Assembly: GCF_002127325.2 (NCBI RefSeq)
Contig: NC_035448.2
Coordinates: 12,291,408 to 12,355,407, forward strand
Length of the DNA stretch: 64,000 nt
Origin: Helianthus annuus
Taxonomy: Eukaryota; Streptophyta; Magnoliopsida; Asterales; Asteraceae
Direction: 5' to 3'
The notes below the pieces were generated by a model. The model worked only from the letters and a program-made list of their open reading frames with translations. It had not been told where the DNA came from and searched no databases. Below are positions 54,417 to 64,000 of this stretch, piece after piece; position 1 is the stretch's first letter, and every line of letters starts with the position of its first letter. Made by a program: the position numbers and the translations under genes.

Positions 54417-54965
54417 AAATGCAACAAATTATATATGACTTTTTTACTTTAATTATATTTTGTTAAACTTTTCCTTTACCGTAAAAAAACAAATCACAAG
54501 AGTATGCCATGAAAACTTTGTCTGTTTTAAATTGTTCGCCATGAAAACTAAAATAAAAAATCTAAAAAATATAGCTATAATATTTTCAAAGCGTCTTTGC
54601 TTCATTAGTTTTAAATTATAAAATAAAAGAAAAGAAATAATTTAAATAGCTGTTTAGTTGTAATTATTTTAAATAATAAAAAGAATAAAAAGAAGTAAAT
54701 AATAATATAAGATTTCAGTTTTAAAATAAAAAACAAAACTAAGAATTGAAATAGAAAGAAAATGGAAAAACGATAAAAAAAGGAAAATTAAATGAAAAAA
54801 AAATGAAATAAATTTGCTTTATGAAAACTTGTTCCATTAAAGTTGGTTTATGGAAAAAAGTTAAAAAGTTGATTGAAATGGCTTGATTTGTGAGTAAAAG
54901 TAAAAAAGGTTTGACTTTTTTGGTGTATTTAACAACACCCATATTATTATCTCATATATAAGAAT

Positions 54966-55878
54966 ATATGTTATTTAAGAAGAATTAATTAAAAGTTTCT
55001 CTTAAAATAAAAAAAAAACATTTTGTATGTATCATGAAATTTTATAAATGGATTTTTTTAGTTCTTATATAAACGTTTTCTTTAAAAAAAATTATAATGT
55101 TTAACTAAATGAAACTTTTATATTCTTTCACACATTAAAAAAATTATTTATAACAAATTTTGTTTAACTAAATTATAATGTTTAACTAAATTATAATATT
55201 TTTTAACTTTTTCTTTGTAACAAATTTTGTTTTTCACTTTTTATGCCTTAATATTAAAGTACATTTTTGGGTAATTTAAATTTAAAATATATAATAAGAA
55301 GACAAATCTAATTTCTGAAACCATTTTATTAAAAAGAAACTCTATCAACCAGAATTACGAATATTCACGGGTTGGCATAAACACGGTCCGTTTTAAGCTG
55401 AATTTATTTATTTTTTCGCATATTAAATCTCTAATTTTAAAAATACAAATTTGTAAAAAAATTCACATTTTAGTTATAAAATTCTACATCGTCTATATAA
55501 ATTTGTATAGTAAATGTAAAAACTTGGAAAATAGTTTAAAAGTAAATAATTGCTTTACACCAAGCTAAAATAAAATAACGAATATGAGCCGAAAAACACA
55601 TTTGTAAATTATTTCAAACTTAGCAAAAAAAAAACGCATTTTTAAATTGTGTCAAACTTAGCTACACGAAAGAATGAATTTCTGTAAATTATTTTAAAGC
55701 TAGCTACGTATATTGTTCATATGATTATTAGAACACATTTAAAAAAATTAAAGAAAAATTATAAGAAAACTGTATAAAAAATTGAAAAATCCGTTTATAA
55801 AATTTCATGATACAAACAAAATGTTTTTTTCTTTAATTTTATTAGAAACTTTTAATTAATTCTTGTTAGATAACATAT
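54966..55878. mobile_element. AT-rich foldback/MITE with ~130-bp inverted ends
   Basis: The left arm from ATATGTTATTTAAGAAGAAT through GTATCATGAAATTTTATAAA matches the reverse complement of 55745-55878 at most positions. The centre (55096-55744) is very AT-rich with AAATTATTTCAAACTTAGC repeated (about 55606 and 55640, variants). No transposase is present and no TSD was resolved. Confidence 0.65.
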
Positions 55879-56297
55879 TTTAAAAGGAAATTATTTTTGC
55901 CCAATAAAATTAGAAGAGAGAAAAGGTAACTATTCAAAAAACACCCCGTTTTGTAAATATTTCTCAAAGTACCCATTTTAATAAATAAAATTTTCCACAA
56001 CACCCTTTTGAGAAAAAAAAAACTCATGGTTTGGTTAGTCCCTGAAAGGACCACCCGCCACGTAGGCGCCACCTCACCAAGGGTGGAGGATCATCCCCTT
56101 GGGGACTATCCAAGGGTGTGGACAATAGTCATCCTCCCTTTATTATTATTATTTTTTTGATTTAATTAATTAATTAAAACAAAGTAAATAAAAATAAGAA
56201 AATTTACATTTAAATAAAACCTAAAGTTACATTTAAATAAAAACTAATAAAAAACCACACTTAAAAAAAAATCTAAAGTTACATTTAAAAAAAAAAA
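55879..56297. other. Intergenic with candidate left TIR of Myb-carrying element
   Basis: Contains CACCAAGGGTGGAGGATCATC (from about 56075) and CCAAGGGTGTGGACAATAGTC (from about 56110). Both resemble the complement of CTCCACACCGCTTGG at 57917-57930, beyond the Myb-like pseudogene. Short A-rich repeats CTAAAGTTACATTTAAA follow at 56220-56290. Confidence 0.4.
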
Positions 56298-57649
56298 CTA
56301 CACTCCCTCACTCCATTTTTTTCTAATTTTTTCTTTCATTTTTTGTAAGATGTGACGGTCTTCCTCAGGATATGCGCTAAGGTCGGTGGTCATTATTTTC
56401 CATTCCTCCAACTGCTGTGCTTCTTCTTGCCTCTTTTGCTTCTCCTCGGCTTGTCGTTTCTTCACTTTTACCTTCTCGTTTTGCGTCTCGCTATCTTTTT
56501 ACTTTTGTCCCTTCCTGGGGGACGTTCTTCCTCCCCAATCGGCTCCTCATCAAACTCGGGCTCTTCGTTGATATTTATTTAGCAACAACCGGTTGAGGCT
56601 CCAACGCTATAACTTCCTGACTCGGAAGTTTTAGACCGTTTGGTTGCTCGTTTCGCGCTTGCAACCTCATTTGGAGTTGCCGCCCATTTTGGAGAATCCT
56701 TTACAACTTGCCACAGACGGACATGTGGGAAAGAAGTCTTATGTTCATTTTCGTATAAACGCATCGCCTCATGGAAAACATTTTCGTTGTTCCACCCACT
56801 CGGTTTGTTGGAGTGCGTTTGGTTATAAAACCCACAAAAGTGTTGGATCACCGTATTCATCTTGCGCTACTTGGAGCCGATAGAATCAACGGTTCTGTAC
56901 ACGCCTTGTTCCATAAATCGTGTGGAATATATCAAGGACTTCTTGCCAAAACCCATCGTTTGATTGATTGTTACCTACAAGTTAGTAACAATAACAATAT
57001 TTTGTTAGAAAAATATAGTGTACAAATAAATGTTAGTAACAATAATAATATTTTGTTAGAAAAATATAGTGTACAGATAAATGTTAGTAACAATAATAAT
57101 ATTTTCTAAGAAAAATATAATGTACAAATAAAAGGTAGTAACAATAATAGTATAATGAAAAAAATAATTTTTACCGAGTATAGGATTCCTTGTCGATTCA
57201 ACATACGCCTTCGCCAACGCCTCTTCCTTAATTTTTGACCATGGCTGTTGTTTGACGGCTGCGTCTTCTTTTTTACCCTTTCCCTTTGTATTTTTCTTTT
57301 TTGAAGGTTGAGGTTGCGTTTCTGGCACAACCTCTACGTCATCATCTTCTTCCTCGATTTGTGTTGGACGTGCTTGTGGCGGTGGTTGATATGGCATATT
57401 AAGCGGATTTTGCATTAGCTGGTGCATTTGCATTTGTTGATATGGCATGTTGAATGTTTGTGGGTTTGGTTGCATTTGCATTTGGTTGAAGGGAATGTTG
57501 GGTTGTTGCATATGGTATTGGTTTCGTTGGTTGAAAGCGTTGGGCATTTGTTGGTAACCCGAAAAAGAGTTTTCCATGACGGGTGTGTAGCCGGGTGACG
57601 AAAATGGGAGTGAACTTGAGTTGGGATTATTTGGGTTGTAGGGATCCAT
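56298..57649 (-). pseudogene. Myb/SANT-like gene with NAM-associated C-terminus, decayed
   Basis: The model resembles the plant family often mislabelled glutathione S-transferase T3-like. Exon 1 (57649-57175) encodes a Gln/Asn/Met-rich start (MDPYNPNNPNSSS), an acidic EEEDDD run, a basic KKKNTKGKGKK, then the start of a Myb/SANT helix (PWSKIKEEALAKAYV). A GT-AG intron (57174-56985) joins NPILG to NNQSNDGFWQEV in frame. Exon 2 holds the rest of the SANT region, CGFYNQT, SFPHVRLWQVVKDSPKWA, GEEERPPGRDKSKK and a Lys/Glu/Gln coiled-coil-like end to TAG at 56298-56300. Breaks: a frameshift near 56893, TAG instead of Trp near 56870, a stop and frame change near 56580, and another near 56480. Such proteins are predicted nuclear DNA-binding factors, and some accompany Harbinger transposases. 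Confidence 0.75.
56991..57150. repeat. ~50-bp tandem repeat inside the intron
   Basis: About three and a half AT-rich units beginning GTTAGTAACAATAA and ending in ATAGTGTACAAATAA, filling most of the 190-bp intron of the Myb-like pseudogene. They probably arose after insertion of the gene copy, by slippage. Confidence 0.8.
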
Positions 57650-57730
57650 ATTTTTTAAGGTTGGGAGAGATTATTTTATAAAAGTGGAGAGAAAGTAGAG
57701 GTTTTGTGTAAAAAAATGGGGTGAAAAGGT

Positions 57731-57742
57731 TAAATATATAGT
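57731..57742 (-). promoter_or_regulatory. Candidate TATA box of the Myb-like gene
   Basis: The minus strand CACTATATATTTAACC lies about 85 bp upstream of the ATG at 57649, a plausible core promoter position. There is no independent evidence. Confidence 0.4.
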
Positions 57743-57749
57743 GGGTTGA

Positions 57750-58164
57750 GGGTAATTTTTTTTTTAAAAATGGCATGTTACCGTTTGAGGGGAGCCCACT
57801 TTTCAAATTCATCACTCGTCGCCAACGTCTCCTAGCCGACGTTGGGGACGCGACGAAGCCCAAGGGGCGGTGTGCGACGCCAGGGACGACCCAAGACGGG
57901 GGGGGGGGAGCCGACCTCCACACCGCTTGGTCTAAGAAAGAACATTATATTACATGTTGCTTATAAAAAGTGTCAGTTTTCTTTTTTCTTTTCTTTTATT
58001 TTTCTAAACGGCTTAAACTCCATTAAATCCGTTTTTAACGAAACTTAAGTCCTTGATTTTAAGGGTAACAACACCTTAACTCCATTAACTTTGCCAAATA
58101 GACCCAACCCCCACCCAATGTCATTGTTTTCTATTTGAAATTCTTTTGTAAGCTAACATCAGGT
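57750..58164. other. Upstream flank, GC-rich patch and G-run
   Basis: 57830-57930 is GC-rich (GACGCGACGAAGCCC, a G10 tract at about 57899) and ends CTCCACACCGCTTGG then TCTAA, the candidate right end of the element carrying the Myb-like gene. 57940-58164 shows no feature. Confidence 0.4.
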
Positions 58165-58174
58165 ACTTTTAAGT

Positions 58175-58738
58175 AGGGGTGTTCAAAATATCCGAAATCT
58201 GAACAAAACCGAAACCTTAACCGAATCCGAAACCGGAAAAAAGCCGATCCAAAATCTGATTTGGATATTCGAATCGGATTCGGATTTTAGATTTAAATTC
58301 GGATTATTTGGATTTTTTTGAATATCCGAATAAGCTTTAACATATGTTTTGAAGTTTGAGCTTTTTATTTGTGTGTTAATACTAATTTATATTTATATCA
58401 TGCATACTTTGTTTTGAAGTTTAAACTTTGTATTTGTATTTTGAGACTATTTTTAGGTTTTGTATGGTTACTGTGAATATATATTAATAAAATGTTAGGA
58501 ACAAGAAACTAGGGAAAATAAAATAACTTGAAAAAATTGTTATTCAAATTAATTTGGATTGTTTGGATATCTGTTCGCATTATTCGGATTTATCCGAATC
58601 CAATCCGAATTTAAATCGGATAGATTTGGATCAGATGAGAATATTATGAATTTGGATTGAATCGGATTTCAGATTGGTTCCTAAAATTTTCAAATCCAAA
58701 TAATCCAACCTGAATAATCCGATCCGATAAACACCCCT
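58175..58738. mobile_element. MITE, 564 bp, flanked by 10-bp direct repeats
   Basis: Ends AGGGGTGTTC and AACACCCCT are inverted. Both sides carry ACTTTTAAGT (58165-58174 and 58739-58748). The body is full of TCCGAAT and ATTCGGA words and has no coding sequence. The AGGGGTG terminus suggests a hAT-type element (normally 8-bp TSD; the two extra bases may be chance) or a Mutator-type one (9 bp). Confidence 0.8.
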
Positions 58739-58989
58739 ACTTTTAAGTAAGAATATATTTTTTTCTATGTTTGTTTATAAAAACATTCCACATTCTATTG
58801 AAAGTTTTCTACAAAATTATAATTGTAAGAAAAACTATATAATACTATGATAGGTGACATTTTGTAATGGGTACCTTATAGATCAGTGGGTGCAACAATG
58901 AAGAGAGTGAAATACTTTCTGTTTAGAATTGTCTAGGTCGCAGTTTGAGTCGAATTTTGTTATCTCGAGCCAGCAATAATGATGTAAAT

Positions 58990-59648
58990 TGTTGAAAATA
59001 TAAGGTTCATTTATATACTATATGTTTGTTGGTTATATTTATTTGTTGGGCTGTTATCTCAGTTGTTATGTTTATTCAAGATTGGGCCTGGCCGTTACAT
59101 GTATTGTTATATGTTGTTATTGGGCTTAATTTGTTATAACAGTTTCTGGACCAAGTTTATTAATAGGTTGAAAGTGTAAGGGGTGAAAGTGAATCATTTG
59201 AGGGACTAGATCAGTTTGGTGCATTCTTATGGACTAAAGTGTAACTTTGTTATGGCTGGGTATAAAAGAGTGCATCAGTCAGCTAGGGTTTCATTCTCTC
59301 CTTTACACATTTCACCTATCTCTCATTTTTCTCTGGATTCTTCATCTTCTTCGTTCTGCTGAAGATCTATTGAAGATCTTGTTGATTTGTTGGTTCAATT
59401 CGATATTGTTGTAGATCCTGTGGATCACTGTATCTTTGGTTGTATTATTCTAATTAATCACTGATAATCATCAGTTAATTATATCTCTTTGTATTGTTTG
59501 TTTTAGATCTTACAATTTGTAAGATCTTGGGAGGTTGGGAGCTTTTAGGGTTGGTTAACTAATAAAAGTTTTTCGTCACGTTTTGTCACTATATCTAGTG
59601 TTGTTGTTTATCTTCTGTATTTCTGTGTTGTTCTATACCAATTTTACA
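58990..59648 (+). mobile_element. 5' LTR of Ty1/copia element (659 bp)
   Basis: It runs TGTTGAAAATATAAGG to CCAATTTTACA, immediately followed by the PBS. The TATA box TATAAAAG at 59261-59268 is conserved in the 3' LTR (about 61334). The left flank TAAAT and the right flank of the element, TAAAC (61699-61703), agree in four of five bases and are the likely TSD. Confidence 0.85.
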
Positions 59649-59660
59649 TGGTATCAGAGC
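59649..59660 (+). promoter_or_regulatory. Primer-binding site of copia element
   Basis: TGGTATCAGAGC directly after the LTR is complementary to the 3' end of initiator tRNA-Met, the usual primer of plant copia elements. Confidence 0.92.
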
Positions 59661-60283
59661 GAAATCGCTCCTGACCTGTGTTGTTTTCGCTGTGATTTTG
59701 ACTGATTGTTGATTTTTGTGATTTAGGTTCGCTCCTGGTGTTCTAGGATTTGCGGATCTAACTGTTGTGGTTTTAGATCGTCTCGATCTAGTCTTTGAAG
59801 GCATGCGTTAGTCTTTGTAGCCCTACAAGGCTACAAGGCAAACTAACTGGGTGTTTGTGATATTTGCTGCTTTTGATCTGATTTTATAACCCTAGAAAGT
59901 TATTGATCGGATTTGATTAAGGAGGGAGTTAAACGCTGTTGTAAGCCTGTTCTATTCTTTATTTTTCTTTTGTTGATTGGTTTAGTTGATGCCGGGTAGA
60001 GAGGACCGACTTTATTGTGCATCTGTCTGTTCTGTATTTTTCTGTTGATCTAGTTGTTTATGTATCTTGTTGTTGATTGTTCTTGTTTTTTTAGAGTATT
60101 AATTCTGTTGTTTTTGGCTCCTGAGTAAAGGCTTGTCGAGGCACCATGGAGTGACGAACCTGGAATCTGGTCCCTGACTCAGCTTCGCCTTAGGGTTTCT
60201 GTTACTCTGTTGTTTGTTTGTTTGCTACTTGTTGCTATCTGTTTGTCTGTTAGGGTTATCTGTGGTTCTTGTTTGTTGTCAAG

Positions 60284-61220
60284 ATGGGTGATGCTAGTGC
60301 TTCACAAACCCTTATTAGTAAATTGGATATAGGTGATCCCCTATACCTTCATCCTAGTGATTCTAGTGCATTAACCATTGTTAGTATTAAACTAAAAGGT
60401 ACAGAAAGTGCTATGAAATTGGCTTTAGAAGCCAAAAGTAAATTTGGTTTCATAGATGGTAAGTGTGAGAGATCCACTGATGATCATGTATTAGCAAGTC
60501 AGTGGGATAGATGTAACTCTGTGGTCTAAACATGGTTATTAAACTCTGTGTCTGAGGAACTATTTTTAGGTCAAGTTTTTTTTTTTTTTTTTTTTCTAAA
60601 TTTGCTTTTGAAGTATGGGATGATCTTAGGGAAACCTATGACAAGGTTGATGGCTCTGTTGTCTATGACCTATATAAAACAATTAATTGTATCTCACAAA
60701 ATGGAAGTACTGTGGCAGATTATTATAATCGTTTAACTACCATGTGGAAGTAGCTTTATGCTATGCTTAAACTGCCCACATGTTCTTGTAAAGCTGCTAA
60801 AAACTATAATGTTTTTTCTATGTTAATAAAACTGATGCAGTTTCTCATGGGGATTGATGATGTTTATTAGCCAGTGAGAACAAATTTGTTGACAAGAGAG
60901 TCATTTCCGTATGTCAAGGTTGCATTTTCTATTGTGTCTAGGGAAGAGTCTTACAGGATGTCTAGTGGAGGTGTTAGAAGTTAGAATGTTTCTTTTGTTT
61001 CTAAGTCTGATCATTCTTTTGATTCTAAGAGGAAAAATACTAGAGGACCTAATCCTAACTTGAAGTGTACTCACTGCAATATGTTGGGTCATACAGTTGA
61101 CAGGTGTTTTGAGTTAATTGGTTATCTTCCTGGTATGAAGAGAAGACCTGGAGGACAGTTTGTGAAAAAAGATAATAACACTGAATTTAAAAATAATAAA
61201 TCTAGGTTGTTAAGTCTGGT
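60284..61220 (+). pseudogene. Copia gag remnant, broken by stops and a T20 run
   Basis: ATG at 60284 (MGDASASQTLISKLDIGDPL), preferred over upstream non-ATG codons. The first frame ends at TAA 60527-60529. It continues in pieces: AFEVWDDLRETYDKV after a run of 20 T (60576-60595), DYYNRLTTMWK followed by a stop, LLTRESFPYVKVAFS, and the CCHC zinc knuckle CTHCNMLGHTVDRC near 61069-61110 that binds the element's RNA. No protease, integrase, RT or RNase H follows, because the sequence jumps from just after the knuckle into the 3' LTR. Functionally dead. Confidence 0.85.
60576..60595. repeat. T20 homopolymer inside copia gag
   Basis: A run of 20 T splits the gag frame between GQV and KFAFEVWDD. 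It could be microsatellite expansion of a shorter natural T-run. Confidence 0.9.
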
Positions 61221-61232
61221 GCTAACAACCTA

Positions 61233-61698
61233 GATTATTAGGTTGAAAGTGTAAGGGGTGAAAATGAATCATTTGAGGGAATGCGATCAGTTTGGTACAT
61301 TTTAGACTAAAGTGTAACTTTGTTATGGCTGGGTATAAAAGAGTGCAGCAGTCAGCTAGGGTTTAATTCTCTCCTTCACGCATTTCACCCATCTCTCATT
61401 TTTCTCTGGATTCTTCATCTTTTTCGTTCTGCTGAAGATCTGTTGAAGATCTTGTTGATTTGTTGGTTGTGGATCACTGTATCTTTGGTTGTATCTTTCT
61501 GATTAATCAACTGATAATCATCAGTTGATTATATCTCTTTGTATTGTTTGTTTTAGATCTTACAATTTGTAAGATCTTGGGAAGTTGGGAGTTTTTAGGG
61601 TTGGTTAACGAATAAAAGTTTTCCGTCACATTTTGTCACTATATCTGGTGTTGTTGTTTATCTCCTGTATTTCTGTGTTGTTCTATACCAATTTTACA
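61233..61698 (+). mobile_element. 3' LTR of copia element, 5'-truncated
   Basis: It corresponds to the 5' LTR from about 59161 onward (AGGTTGAAAGTGTAAGGGG) to TTTTACA. The first ~170 bp and the polypurine tract are gone, deleted together with all of pol. A ~21-bp stretch of the 5' LTR (AATTCGATATTGTTGTAGATC region) is also missing around 61465. The two LTRs differ by many single bases, so the copy is older than the gypsy one. Confidence 0.85.
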
Positions 61699-61703
61699 TA
61701 AAC

Positions 61704-63850
61704 ATCACAAGAAAAACCATTAGAATGAGCCTTGATGCTAAAGCTTAAAGACCAACCTTTTATGGTTACGTCAACTCAAATCTATAATGGATGTGCAAAT
61801 ATATATGTATGCATATGCGTAGATATGGAGTGTACTGTGTATGAGAGTATGGAATAGGTGAGTAGTGCTAAGTGACATGACTAGTGGGCAAACCCAAGTT
61901 GGACCAAGTCCAATATGGGGGGGGGGGTATGCTCTACAGTCCCTTAGTTTTGCATGATGTACTCTCAACTATGTGATGTTTGGCGTGTAGCTAGTTACCT
62001 GTCGGTCTAAGACGTCCAACCCTATTAATGTTGTTGTATTTCATGCGTTGTGGTTTTGTAGTAGTGAGCTCCTGCTAGGGACGTACATTCAAGGCTTATC
62101 TCGAAATAGCTTTTTGTCCATGAACATGCTTCAACCTTATTGTATCTGTAAGTAGTAGTCGCACATAAAACGAGTGTTTAAGATTTGCGACTTAATAATC
62201 ATTTTGCTTGAAGACAGTGATAAAGATGTGTGGCCAAATGCATGTAACACCTGGTCGAAAACGAGTACCCAAGCCTTGAGACTTGTTGGTTGTTTCGCCT
62301 AGGTAGTGACTATATAACACTTACTATTGATAGCTATCCAAGCCCTAAGACTTGTAAGCGTAAAACATATCTAAAGATAAGCGCCAATATCCCGATACTT
62401 GGGCGCCATTCAACTTGGAGGTTGTCACTAGGGAATGAGCCTAAATGTAAATAACATAAGTTCAGAGACAAGTTCCTAAGATCTAAGGCTTTTGTATAAC
62501 ACATGTTCAAAGATAGCTTGTCAAGAGACTTGAATGTCATTCCACCCGAAGGTAGCGACTTGGACCTGAGTCCAAATGTATATAACACATGTCTATATAC
62601 TCGTGTCCAAGAAGTGATACAAATTTGTGGTGAAATGCATGTAAAACCTGGTCGATATGTGAAAGTTCGGTGTCTGTCCGTGTGTCACATGTCTTATGAT
62701 TCGGCATATGATCAAGTCCAGTACAAAGTTGAAGTACACCAGGTGTTCAGCTGTGGTTTTTCATTGTATGACAAGCAGTGGCGGACCAATGAATTTTTTT
62801 GCTGGGCGTGTGGAATATTTTTAAAGATTTTAGGCCCTAGCTATATAAAAAAATCGGTTCATAGCAGGTCGGATTGGGTCGGGTCATGTAAGACAAAAGA
62901 ACATCAAACTAAAAATTTATATAATCATCAGAAACACGTCAAATGTCATTACAAACGTATTTAAAATTGTGCCCTACAGGTTTTCATTTTTTGAAATATA
63001 TCCAAAACATCATATAGAGATACTAAACACTCCATAAGTACATTACATTCTTACTCATGGTTCCTATCACATATAAATCGCTCCGTAAGTTTATAAAACG
63101 ACACTAAACACTTAAACAAAATAAACAATAATGTTCAATGATAGTTCATAATTTCCAATTTTATTTTCAAACATTCAAGCCTCAGTATTAAATGTTGATT
63201 ACTTGTAACTAATCGTTTAAACAAACAAAACTATAAATAAAACAACAACATCATTTAACTACAAGTCTACAACAACAAAAAAGCATCAAAAACCATAAAA
63301 AGATCAAACTCTTATACGTCTATATGTTTTCCTAATCATCACATAAAACAAAAAAAAATCAATAAAGAAACCATACTCGTTCTATATGGCGTAATATGGG
63401 TCGGTCTTGCCGGAATTTTGTTTTTTTTTCCGGCAAAAAAGCCGTCCGGTCGTGAGCAGTGGTGTCAAGTCGGTGGGAATTTTTTTTGGGGCGGGATTTG
63501 GAATTGGAATGGGTGGATGGGTTTGGGTTATTTTATTTAGTTCAAATATCTTTGGGTTGAGTTTGGGCTTGAGTTAATAAAAATGGATTAGAGATTGACA
63601 TTTGACTGGGTTAAGTAATTAAGTGAATAAGATAATAGGGGAAGGTTCATTTGAGAAGAAATTTAATGTGAGAAGAAAAAGAAGAAAGGGCATATTAGTA
63701 AAATACTATTTCATTTATAATTCATATCATTAATTTTTCTCTTTTTAATTAATTAGTCAACTAATCATTAATTATCCTACATATATTCTACAAAACCTAC
63801 ACATATTAAAATTTTCTTACATATACCTACCCTACACATTATAGAATTTT
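61704..63850. other. Intergenic, diffuse repeats, no gene supported
   Basis: A G11 run lies at about 61917-61927. Between 62220 and 62660, ATGCATGTAACACCTGGTCG and ATGCATGTAAAACCTGGTCG occur about 415 bp apart, and CCAAGCCTTGAGACTTGT / CCAAGCCCTAAGACTTGT 67 bp apart, so this is an old internally repetitive sequence. CAGTGGCGGACCAATGAA near 62776 looks like a transposon end but has no partner. The long open stretch at 62503-62964 crosses these repeats and shows no domain. Confidence 0.45.
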
Positions 63851-63942
63851 ATCCTACATAATCGAAATTTATCCTACACACCTCGAAATATATCCTACAC
63901 AACTCGTAATTTATCCTACACAACTAGTAATTTATTCTACAC
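63851..63942. repeat. ~21-bp minisatellite, 4-5 units
   Basis: ATCCTACACAACTCGTAATTT and variants recur at 63851, 63871, 63892, 63913 and 63934. An irregular TCCTACATATA stretch precedes it. Confidence 0.85.
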
Positions 63943-64000
63943 TTTAAATTTAGTTGTTTTTTTATTTGAAAAAAATATATATTTTGAAAAAGGAGTTACA

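Noticed and set aside
62503..62964. 153-codon open frame on the plus strand
   Set aside because: It crosses old internal repeats and a transposon-like CAGTGGCGGACC end, with no recognisable domain or start context.
62776..63470. hAT-like element starting CAGTGGCGGACC
   Set aside because: No inverted partner or 8-bp duplication could be found; the CAGTGG near 63456 is in the same orientation.

Overview
This window looks like transposon-dense nuclear DNA of a eudicot plant. Several LTR ends (TGTCACACCCC, TGTAACACCC), the LARD-like element and the SINEs resemble repeats I associate with Asteraceae, but that family assignment is inference. It is AT-rich, has no tRNA or rRNA gene, and I see no intact host gene. 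Almost all coding capacity belongs to mobile elements or to broken gene copies. I resolved boundaries mainly by finding target-site duplications (TSDs), inverted ends, primer-binding sites and paired LTRs by eye.

Layout. 1-1.5 kb: a mosaic of gene fragments including a duplicated PHD zinc finger. 1.5-3.2 kb: Helitron ends with tandem hairpin units. 3.7-5.1 kb: a hAT-like MITE and a tRNA-derived SINE (14-bp TSD). 7.3-7.9 kb: a Tourist-like MITE. 9.6-26 kb: a nest in which a TGTCACACCCC LTR fragment holds a 14.7-kb LTR retrotransposon (9837-24508, TSD CCACC) with ~4.15-kb LTRs; its left LTR holds a 1.5-kb solo LTR (TSD GTAAA) and its interior holds a small SINE (15-bp TSD). 26.3-28.5 kb: a Harbinger transposase fragment, a TIR element and an inverted SINE. 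28.95-32.03 kb: a 5'-truncated L1-type LINE with a 15-bp TSD.

32.04-53.9 kb is the most unusual part. It is one mosaic locus of about 5.7 kb, split by a Ty3/gypsy chromovirus-like element (34163-41500, TSD GAAAC) and a large LTR element without pol (43363-52205, TSD AAGAA). Removing both leaves a patchwork of Argonaute-PAZ-like fragments, a 184-bp tandem array, a 10-bp minisatellite and seven copies of a ~34-bp palindrome centred on TATAGGCCTATA. The two LTR elements sit in the same few bases of two paralogous copies of one motif, and a third, inverted copy of that motif is empty. The 1-1.5 kb mosaic is related.

53.9-64 kb: a fragment of an unidentified (possibly MULE-related) protein, an AT-rich foldback element, a Myb/SANT-like pseudogene with one GT-AG intron inside a possible Harbinger-type element, a MITE with 10-bp direct repeats, and a copia element deleted from gag into its 3' LTR.

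How parts relate: the autonomous-type enzymes present (chromovirus gag-pol, LINE ORF2, Harbinger transposase) are all broken here. The SINEs share a 3' tail with the LINE, which suggests trans-mobilisation, and the two pol-less LTR elements would also depend on enzymes supplied elsewhere.
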